NCBI GenBank assembly: GCA_011033025.1
Contig: WFMF01000005.1
Location: 1,116,001 to 1,180,000 of the forward strand
Source: Beroe forskalii
Lineage: Eukaryota; Ctenophora; Nuda; Beroida; Beroidae
Length of the DNA stretch: 64,000 bases
Direction of reading: 5' to 3'
The position numbers and the translations under genes were made by a program. A model generated the notes under the pieces. That model saw only the letters and a list, made by a program, of their open reading frames with translations, ran no database searches and was not told the origin of the DNA. Positions 34,501-41,689 of the stretch are shown one piece after another; within the stretch, counting starts at the first letter, position 1; each line of letters starts with the position of its first letter.

Positions 34501-37500
34501 ACCGAGGAGCTACAGTGAGCAACAAGTTTCAACACTGCGAAATTTAGGCAATAGGTACATTAAATACTTCTAAATGCATCGAAGTATCATCTCTTGAGTG
34601 CGTATAATGATAGGCTTCCAATTCATAATTATACATAGATAATGAACCACCCAATAATCCCTTGAATCCTTCACACTTGATCCTGCAACCCTTCTCACTA
34701 AATCCCTCCTCCCCAATAGTTGTGATGAGTGACCGGGTAGCGTCTAAACACCTCTTCAACTTCCCCCTCCGGGGAGTTATAGACGGTGACGTAGCCGCCT
34801 TCGAGTCCTCTCTCGAAGAGGAAATGGTGACAGGAGTAGCTAAGCTCATGCTCCACAAGATGCAGGAGTTGAGTGAGGCGGAGTCCGAGGCTAGTGACCG
34901 GGAATTCACGGCCATGATACGGGCCATGATAGATCCCTTCATCCAGAAGATAGGATCCCATCCCGTCCTCACAGCGTGTGCTGAACAAGTGACAGAACGT
35001 GACGTCACAGTACCCACCACGCACTGTGGACAGTATGATGTGCACGTGCACGTGTACACGCCGCGCGCACGTGCAGACTGCGCGCAGAACGCGGCGTATA
35101 TCCACGCGCACGGTGGCGGTGGGGTGGCGTCGAGTGCTGGAGATGCTAAGCCCTGGCTGCACTACATGGCAGTAAACTGCGGTGTTGTAGTGTTTAATGT
35201 GGACTACAGGCTAGCTCCAGAGACCAAATCCCCAAACAATGTAATGGACTTCTACGAGGCGGTAATGTACATTCACAGCAACGCTGGGGAACTAGGCATA
35301 GACCCTGGTGAGCAATTCCGTTTATACATTCACGTTGTAACCTACAGCTTACAAGTCCGTGCAAGTAGTGTCTAACAGAATAACAGCTTTCAATCGAAAC
35401 ATCCCATGCACATTAACAATTAAATACATCACGATGTCATCATTCTTTTGAAGAATGGTGCGCCCTTTGACAGAGTTATTTGGCAGGTAAGATAGCAATA
35501 GGAGGGGAGTGTGGGGGAGGCTACATTACTCTGGGGACCATGGTATTGCTAGCACAACGTGACCAATCTCACCTCATCAAACTCGCTATGCCAGGTAAGC
35601 TTCTTACTTCTTTTCAAGCAGATACAATCCCCTGCTTAATCTCTACTCTCACAGTATCATGCAGCTTGAAATATACTCGTTGGACATTGTTCTTTGAGTA
35701 GATGTTCGAGTAACAAACATAATGGAAGTGATAGTACTTCATAAAGCTGTATAGCTTGATGGGCTGGTTAGTCAGAGTAAATACTTACCATTTCATGTGA
35801 ACCTGAAATTTGAATAATGCTATTAACGTTTCCCATTTTCCAGGCATAAGGCATGTCGCTGGTACAAGACTACAGCGATCTTATAAATAAGTTCTATCCC
35901 CCTCCCAGGCATGTCGCTGATTGACGACTACTGCTTCACGGCCTCCCCTTCCTGCATGACAGTGGAGGAGCGCCGGGACATGCTCTCCATGCGGAAGATT
36001 TGGCGGCTGAGGGCTCGGGATTGGGCGGCTCAGCGGGACGATCCCGTGCTCGTCCCGAGCAAGGCGAGTGACGAACTGCTCGCCAAGTTCCCGCCCACCA
36101 TTCTCAGCGAGGTGGAGTTCTCAACTTGAAAACACTGCTTTATACAATCAAATTTGAGATAATACGTACCTATGGCTCCATGAGAGCAGACAGTGCAATT
36201 CATCTAATTCACTACCTTGATCAAAAATTTGCTTTTCATTGCTCATATTATCAAGGGCTGTATAAAATCCATGAAATTCATCAGGTGGAGTTCGACATGT
36301 TCATCACGGAGACGTCCCGGCTGGCAACACGGCTCCGGAGGGCGGGCCGCTTGTTGGAATTCGTGGTGATCCCCGGGGCAAAGAACGGCTCTAACTTGGT
36401 GCCGGAGTTCGAGTGTTTTGAAGTGTGGCAGCGAACTGTGAAGAGAGCACTCGACGAGTACTTGATGAAGTGAATTGGATGCTGCATAATTCATCGTATT
36501 TTAAGTGGAATGAATGACTTGTTTATCTCGGTCTTTGATGTGATGGTAAAGAATAATATGATTTGTTTTTTTGGGAAAATTATCTTGAATTTACTTACAG
36601 GGGTGTTATAATTGTAAAAATACAGTTTTTAGTAACCACTAAACAAACAAGCATCAGTGATGATTTACAGTTCCAAATGTTAGTTAGTTCAAGTAAATCT
36701 GAAACCTGTTTCTTTTTGAGCTGCTTTATTTCCATTTCTTTGAATTGGTAATCTGCTTTTCTCTCCATGTTTTCTATTTTTCCCGACTGAAAAGTTGTTT
36801 GATTTCTCCAGCAATTGATGGAAATGTTCAAGATAGTATGTAGCTTACGTCAATTTCTATAATACGTAAATTTATATCCACCAGATTTCCAATGGTTATT
36901 CGTTCATTCAGCTAATAATTCCAGCACTGCACAACAAGATAGGCATCGATGTTTAATGTTGTATCCAACACGCACGATGATTGTTAACAAGTAATTATGC
37001 TACTCATAGCGCGTATTGAGCAATGAGTAGAAAGCAAAATAATATGAAGGATTGTTCGAAGTTTTGCATCAAATTATATAATAAGTAACTATGTAACTTT
37101 GAGGCATCAACATTCAAATATCAACTCACGTAAGCCTTGTCCATTGTTAGGACTATGAATGTCATGACAACAGGCCAAATGACTGCGGAGGCCCAGTGAA
37201 TGTAGAAGAGGTCGATGGTACTGAGGGAGGTGATGCACTCTGCGGACATAATGAGGGAGTCATCCTTCTGATTCATTCGGATTCATGATTCATTGTGACG
37301 AATTGTACAATTTCAAAGTTCATTTAATAAACACTTAATGCATTAACATTTAACATAGGTCGATTATCATGATTTATCCACGAGCTAGGCGCTTGAATCG
37401 ACTAAAATCTTAAGATTTTGTTTTGTGATTATCGCAGCAAATGGATGAATATCGGATTAATTCACAGAAAAGTACAATGCTAGAAATGCTAATAATTTAA

Positions 37501-40500
37501 TAGTAAATGATGATAATAATATGATGTCAGCCCGTGCCAGATCTTACCTAAATCGAAGGCTTCACTGTTTACCATAGACACCTTGAACATGCTCGCAAGG
37601 TTGCCCCAGTATCGGGGCCAGTTTGCTTTGATATCCATTGTAAGGCAGTAAAACTGAAACCAGAATTAGTCATTTTAGGTCCTTTCAGGTATAGTATAGG
37701 TATTGAGTAACTGGTTCAATAAACCAGTTCCTCAATATCCTCAATATCAAGTTAAATCACAAAGTTTTGTATAAATCATAATCTATAACTTGTTAACTTG
37801 TCCATAATCTCGAAATCGTTTGCTTCTTCTTTATTTTTTCATTAATTGCACCTCTATATATTTTTCTTCGTGTACATGATCACACAAAATCTCAATGTGT
37901 GATATTATACCGTGCATGTTGGCGACGTGACGAAGTGAATCAAAAGATGGCAAGCAATCCAGACACTGTTATAGAATAGCACATTTTATAGCATGGTAAA
38001 ATTCTATTGTATGACGCAACAATGTATTAAAACTATTGTCTATTAACTTGAGATTTAGAAGTTGGAACAGCAATAAGATTATTGATTCACAGATGATATC
38101 TGTTGAAGAATTTTTCTGTATAGTCGCGGATTACATAAATGTCACATGATCATTGATCCCAGTACAGCAAATTGTGATACTGTCTTAGTTAGGTCTTAGA
38201 TTTTTAGTCAATAGCCATAGTCTCCATACAGATAGTGTTAGGTATACTACCTGAAGATAGGAGAACAGTTGCTTGATCATGGTTGCTGCAAGTATATTGA
38301 GACCAGAGAGAAAGACTCCATAGCCGGCAATAACCACGAGGATCACAATAAGGAGGAGGGCTGGGATAGGCACCTGAGAGTGCGATGAGTTAGTCACGTA
38401 CTGAGCATACAAAGTGTGTCTGGTTTGATACAGAACCTACAGTAAGATTAAAGTCAGTTGTAGCCCTCTTGGAGTTAATAAACAATGGGTTTGTTTTGCA
38501 ACTAATGATGATTATAAAGATAACCTTCGAGTCAATGCATTCTTCACACTTGCCAGCAAGCATTTGATAACCATCTTTACACGTCTCACAAGTAGGCCCA
38601 GTGGAACCTGTAAATGGGAGAAATAATGTGTTATTTTCAAAAAGCGAAAAATAGTCTCTTCAGCATGAGATAATTACAATTTGTGTCGAAAAACAATTCA
38701 CTAATCATATCTCATCTTTTTTGTGGTATCTCATCCCATATTTTACCTTCCCCACAAGTTCCTCCAACACAGTTTCGCGGGAACATGCAGTCAACACATC
38801 CTGTAGTCGGAATGTCACATGTGTAACCAGCCACTGCATTATCACCCTCATCCCAGGCATCGAACCTCACCCACTTGTTAGCAATCTTACCATCAGCACA
38901 TGTGGAACCTGTTGCAGGCACGTTCATAGTACTTTTAATCATTGTTACCACAGAAACCAAATCATCAGCAATTAAATCAACAAATCACGAATCATGGCAT
39001 CAGATATCTTCATACTCATCAGCTGAATTGGTTCTGTGTGGCATCTCAAGAGATTTTAAATTGTGTAGAATATATCATCAATTACATATCGAATGATAAA
39101 GGCATTAAAATATTAAACTTACACTTGAAGGCATTAGATTCAATAACTGCTTCCTGCCCTGCTGTAGAACAAAAGCACTCTTTGATATTGTATTTCGATG
39201 GTTCATTTGACAAGCTGGGGAAATGATCCAAAAATTAGGTAGGCCTTGGTAAGAACCTTTTCTCCCATAATTATCAATCATCATACCTATGACACTATGA
39301 ACAAATTAACTTAAACAAATTAATTTAAAATAATTGAAATCCTATCTTGGCTTTAAATCATGACATTTTTGAATCATGGGTCATTTGGGATCATCAAGGA
39401 GCTAAGGAGGTGTCAAATTTACCTGTTACAGTTAAACAAGTTACACTTTGCATTTGAATTTGTATCTGATGAGGTGAGAGCTGTAGGGAAATCACCACTA
39501 AACTGATTGTAACTAACATCAAGTTTATCCCATGCACCAGAACGAATTGATGGAAGGTTACCAGAAATTTTATTGTAGCCAAAATTTACATAAGTCAGAG
39601 TTGCACTATTAAGAAGTGTTGAACTTGTAAGTGAGCCAGAAAATTTATTGTCACTGACATCAAGTGTAGTGAGAGCTGCTATTGTAATTCCTGCTAGAAA
39701 TGTATTTATATCTTTTTCTATTGAATTGTTATTAAGCTTTATATCAGTCAGTGAACTTGGGAAAGTAAAATCATAGTCTGTAAGAGAATTATAGGAAACA
39801 TCAAGGGTGGTCAGCTGATTATTTGATGCAAGAGTAGGCAATGATGTTATCTTATTCTTGCTTAGTATGAGCTGCTGCAAGCTACTAAGAGCATTTATGC
39901 CATCAGGTACAGCACCAGCTAAGCCAACATTGGTCAGATTTATTTTTGTAAGGGTCTTTGATGTCAAGTCCCATTCAAGATAGTCTGACTGACTTTGATA
40001 AAATGAAAACTGTTTATCTTCATCAACTGTAAATTCCCATGTAATGGACCATGACTGATCAGAATTCAGAGCTTCATAGAACTTCTGTAAATCTGAAAGT
40101 ATACATGAAAAATAAGTTATCTACCATCAAACCATAATATGAAGGTACTAGTATATTAAGCTCAGTGCCAATTTATAATTGACCATAGCGCAGGTGTCAC
40201 AACCTTGAGAAACGAGAATCATTCTGAAATTTCTGATTGTGTGGTGCCATTTACCTAGGTAGATATACTGTTTAATCAGTATCACCCACATGGGAATGGT
40301 GCTTTTGTGGAAAATCAGATATTGATCTCAGAGGTGGTGACACCTCAGTTGAAATGTCAAATCCGTGACAGTATATCAGTATATTCAATACTGATAAAGT
40401 AATGAAGTGAAAATTGTTGAAAGCTATAAATTCTAATCTTTTATTTGACTTATCTTTTGTTTGACTAAGTATCAATTCTTAATTCAGGAAGTTTTGTTGC

Positions 40501-40947
40501 TTGACTGTATCTTTGATCTTTACTTTAAGAGCAAAATAAAGAAGGGGTATTGCCAAATTTAAATTTTAATTCAATTGTTTGAAGTGATTGATCATTGATG
40601 CAGTGATGCAATAAATTCAATTTGTGAAATTCTAAACAGCTCTTGAGCAATGAAACTCAAATTTTTGGTCAATGTAGAGAATTAATTTTTGTAATCATCA
40701 GCACTTTCAATAACTTTTTCTCATACATGTGTGGGTTTGATTTCAATATCGAGATTTCTGTGTTTCACTGCAATGATCATTGATCAATCACATCAAACTT
40801 GTAACATAATCTGTATGTTGAATGGTTAACAAATGCGATTTTTTTTCTTTTTAAATATTACTCACATATTAGTTCATCAGATAATGCAGTAGAGCCAGTA
40901 TGGACTAATACACTGAGATAGAGGCATGAAACAAAGGAGTAAAACAT
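19562..40947 (-). CDS. LRR / cysteine-rich / multi-pass membrane receptor, 14 exons, 771 aa
   Basis: Exons, 5' to 3': 40947-40866, 40092-39423, 39214-39123, 38908-38747, 38607-38525, 38373-38251, 37653-37548, 37239-37130, 33836-33642, 33300-33179, 23900-23721, 20384-20249, 19957-19847, 19705-19562. All phases agree. Residues 1-20 are a signal peptide ([15 protein letters not shown]). Residues 28-250 are an LRR domain of plant-like type ([37 protein letters not shown]) after a capping segment ([14 protein letters not shown]). Residues 251-363 are rich in cysteine ([18 protein letters not shown]). Hydrophobic helices follow near 366-387, 452-472, 482-499, 545-566, 603-615, 625-637, 660-679 and 692-718, with conserved-looking FSYLQ and NWPRYWG. 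The tail is Glu/Ser-rich and cytosolic. The layout suggests an extracellular sensor on a polytopic channel or receptor; the ligand is unknown. Three other genes sit in its introns on the opposite strand. Confidence 0.8.
20403..22315. repeat. Intronic block bounded by A(n)CC-type repeats
   Basis: Begins with three copies of a 20-21 bp unit (AAATGTATTAGTTTTACGAC), then AAAAAACCAAAAAAACC and its inverted partner GGTTTTTTTGG around CCTAGCCCAGGCC. The same AAAACC / CCTAGCCCA motifs return at 22228-22270, with GGGGCTTGGTTTTTTT at about 22295-22310. The 1.6 kb between is relatively G-rich with many GTCAG and CCAGG words, and shows no recognisable gene. It may be one element about 1.85 kb long lying between receptor exons 11 and 12. 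Confidence 0.45.
21507..21602. repeat. Near-perfect hairpin with 46-bp arms
   Basis: The left arm TTTAATGAGCCATGCAGC continues to GCCAGGCAAGA and is mirrored exactly by the right arm ending in GCTGCATGGCTCATTAAA. The only irregularity is a 3-nt CAT bulge in the left arm after AGCTAGGA. The loop is 1-2 nt, so it is essentially a perfect palindrome. No matching copy was seen elsewhere in the window. Confidence 0.9.
22316..23720. other. Intron of the receptor gene, no nested gene seen
   Basis: AT-rich sequence between receptor exons 11 and 12. The only notable structure is a 10-bp stem (TAAGAGCTGT / ACAGCTCTTA) at about 22793-22818. No coding pattern. Confidence 0.5.
23863..23994. repeat. 66-bp tandem duplication across the 3' splice site of receptor exon 11
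   Basis: On the minus strand, ACATTTCAG followed by the first codons of exon 11 (encoding [12 protein letters not shown]) occurs twice about 66 bp apart. The upstream copy (about 23966-23929) is followed directly by GTAAGT, so it forms a self-contained 38-nt exon-like unit with its own acceptor and donor. Confidence 0.85.
24285..27819 (+). CDS. Secreted three-kringle protein, seven exons (first kringle disrupted)
   Basis: Exon 24285-24354 encodes a signal peptide ([19 protein letters not shown]). Three two-exon kringles follow: 24644-24763 with 24944-25067, 25521-25653 with 26141-26262, and 27133-27253 with 27684-27819. Kringles are entered in phase 1 and split in phase 2, as in plasminogen-type genes. 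Diagnostic residues are visible: CYQ/CFE starts, EYRG, NYCRNPD, RPWCY or KPWCY, and the terminal CDIPEC. The protein ends GEMI-stop after kringle 3. Kringles are extracellular binding modules; no protease domain is attached. In kringle 1 both halves need a one-base insertion, near 24682 (GGGGCC) and near 24968 (CAATT), to stay in frame. This means either consensus errors at short homopolymers or a decayed first module. The gene lies in receptor intron 10, on the opposite strand. Confidence 0.68.
26716..26925. repeat. Degenerate 44-bp repeat with ATGGTGCCAT cores
   Basis: About four to five irregular copies of AAAAATGGTGCCATTTTAGA, each followed by a CTGAAA or CCAGATTTT stretch. The ATGGYRCCAT core is itself palindromic. 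It lies in an intron of the three-kringle gene. Confidence 0.55.
27370..27485. repeat. Small inverted and tandem repeat in a kringle intron
   Basis: Three 23-bp direct copies of AACAGTTGGAAATAGTAATTC-like sequence (27422-27480) are preceded by partial reverse complements (CAACTTTTGAATAACTG and CTGTTGAATTACTATA). Together they form an imperfect hairpin of about 110 bp. Confidence 0.6.
27980..28215. repeat. Dispersed repeat, copy 2
   Basis: Direct-orientation relative of 19112-19400, beginning at the shared CACGCTTGATCCTG and continuing through the AATTTCCATATTGCAGTTAC block. It lies just after the stop codon of the three-kringle gene, as copy 1 lies just outside the stop of the receptor gene. 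Confidence 0.6.
28216..31599. other. Intronic stretch with three small tandem repeats, no gene seen
   Basis: No coding pattern was found. Small repeats: CCCCCGACACTACAT units, about four, at 29836-29890; a 36-bp unit with CTCGATTTCACCTCTTAGA, three copies, at 30655-30740; and an 18-bp unit (CATTTCCCACTTTGGGCC), two and a half copies, at 31296-31365. The frame on the minus strand at 30434-30658 is not supported by anything else. Confidence 0.5.
31600..32388 (+). CDS. Secreted single-kringle protein, three exons
   Basis: Exon 31600-31667 encodes a signal peptide ([20 protein letters not shown]) and ends in phase 1 at GTAAGT. Exon 31879-32014 holds the first kringle half ([14 protein letters not shown], then a second Cys and RW). 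Exon 32256-32388 holds the second half ([16 protein letters not shown], then YCDIPECQ) and reads GKL-stop. The mature product would be one kringle of about 85 residues, secreted. It is a paralogue of the three-kringle gene 3.8 kb upstream: same exon phases, same CDIPEC end. It is intact throughout, unlike kringle 1 of its neighbour. Both lie in the 9.3-kb intron 10 of the minus-strand receptor. The stop codon could instead lie in a retained intron start (GTAAGTTGTAG), in which case further exons would follow; none was found. Confidence 0.72.
32389..33178. other. Intron of the receptor gene, no gene seen
   Basis: AT-rich sequence between the single-kringle gene and receptor exon 10, with no repeat or coding pattern. 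Confidence 0.5.
33848..34090. repeat. 24-bp minisatellite, nine units, adjoining the acceptor of receptor exon 9
   Basis: Units TCAGGGTCTGAAATGTATGA plus CGTG start at about 33862, 33893, 33918, 33942, 33966, 33990, 34014, 34038 and 34062. On the minus (coding) strand each unit reads CATTTCAG followed by AC, the same as the true exon 9 acceptor at 33836/33837. Being 24 bp, the array stays open in several frames on both strands (for instance SDPDTSYI repeats); these are not treated as genes. Confidence 0.92.
34091..34724. other. Upstream region of the hydrolase gene, no other feature seen
   Basis: AT-rich sequence between the minisatellite and the hydrolase start. It contains a short TACGTAATTACG-type palindromic stretch near 34471-34490 (ATTACGTAATTACGTATTTA). 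A promoter for the hydrolase would have to lie here. Confidence 0.4.
34725..36473 (+). CDS. Alpha/beta-hydrolase of the HSL/arylacetamide deacetylase type with altered catalytic residues, four exons, 360 aa
   Basis: Exons 34725-35307, 35487-35594, 35909-36111 and 36285-36473 join in phase and give 360 residues, the usual size. The oxyanion-hole motif HAHGGGG is followed by [11 protein letters not shown], the strand and loop typical of the family. The nucleophile elbow reads [10 protein letters not shown] where relatives have G-D/E-S-x-G-G, so the catalytic Ser is Cys (TGT). The Asp-type motif SEVEFDMF is kept, but the usual PG..HG at the C-terminal end reads PGAKNG, with Asn for His. The enzyme may therefore be inactive on esters, or use a thiol. 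The start at 34725 (MSDRV) is the first ATG in frame. Donor GTGGAG of exon 3 is weak, and reading through it gives an early stop. The gene lies inside intron 8 of the minus-strand receptor gene. Confidence 0.78.
36474..37129. other. Downstream of the hydrolase, intron of the receptor; nothing seen
   Basis: AT-rich sequence without exon-like frames or repeats, ending at receptor exon 8. Confidence 0.45.
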
Positions 40948-41689
40948 TTCAATCCATGATGAAGTGCCTCCTAAGTATCTGTAGAAATGATAATGTTAAT
41001 TGATGAATAATAAAAAGGGAAATGGGCAAGCATATTATACAGAGTTACAGGGTTTCATTTTAGCTGACTTGCAGAACATGTTTCTTATCTGGAAGGTTTT
41101 ACTTCTATTCCAACAGCTGTACAGTCAATGACAGGAATTGAAGGATTCAAGTTATCAAACCAGTGACAGCTAAGGAAGTGTTATCCATACAATATTTGCC
41201 TGAGACTTTGCTGCAATGGGTAGCTCCTAATTTACCCCTCCCAAACAGTTTGATCGACTGAGTGGACTGTGGGGCTGCATAGCATCAAGATTAATCTCTC
41301 ACCCTTAGCTCAATGGCACTGGCCAGGATTCAAACACAGGATCTTTCAATCTTGTGCCCAAAATGATACCACAACATCACTAACCCTGCTCCAGATTCTC
41401 CTTAGTTTATAGAAAGATTTGAGATAAAACAGACCATTTTGTTCAGTAGCAAACTTAACAAATAGAATAGAATAGAAGAATCATGGTATTTAACTATCAC
41501 AATATTGAGGTGTAATGTTATTCGAAGTTAGTAAATTTTGCAGGGTGGACTATCTCGACTCTCACTAGACATGTTATACTCTCATATAGTTGAATGTATT
41601 CATCAATCACGATCACACAAATTGTTTGGTATATGAAAAATATTGCTTTTATTGCTAGTTAATAATGGCAAGCAAAACTTTGGCAAGCT
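40948..41689. other. Upstream region of the receptor gene
   Basis: Between the receptor start codon and the LINE 3' end. It holds a tRNA-like decayed segment (listed separately) and otherwise nothing recognisable. The receptor promoter should lie here unless further 5' untranslated exons exist. Confidence 0.4.
41225..41400 (-). mobile_element. Possible tRNA-derived SINE remnant
   Basis: On the minus strand, GGGTTAGTGATGTTGTGGTA resembles a degenerate A-box region. GTTTGAATCC, 40 bp further on, resembles a pol III B box (GTTCGAATCC). The stems do not pair well, so no functional tRNA is proposed. Likely an old SINE fragment. Confidence 0.3.

Noticed and set aside
34544-35162. Minus-strand frames of 150-170 codons opposite the hydrolase
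   Set aside because: Antisense shadows of hydrolase exon 1, with no domain and no splice context, although on the same strand as the receptor.
41225-41400. A functional tRNA gene
   Set aside because: A- and B-box-like words are present but acceptor and T stems do not pair; kept only as a low-confidence SINE remnant.
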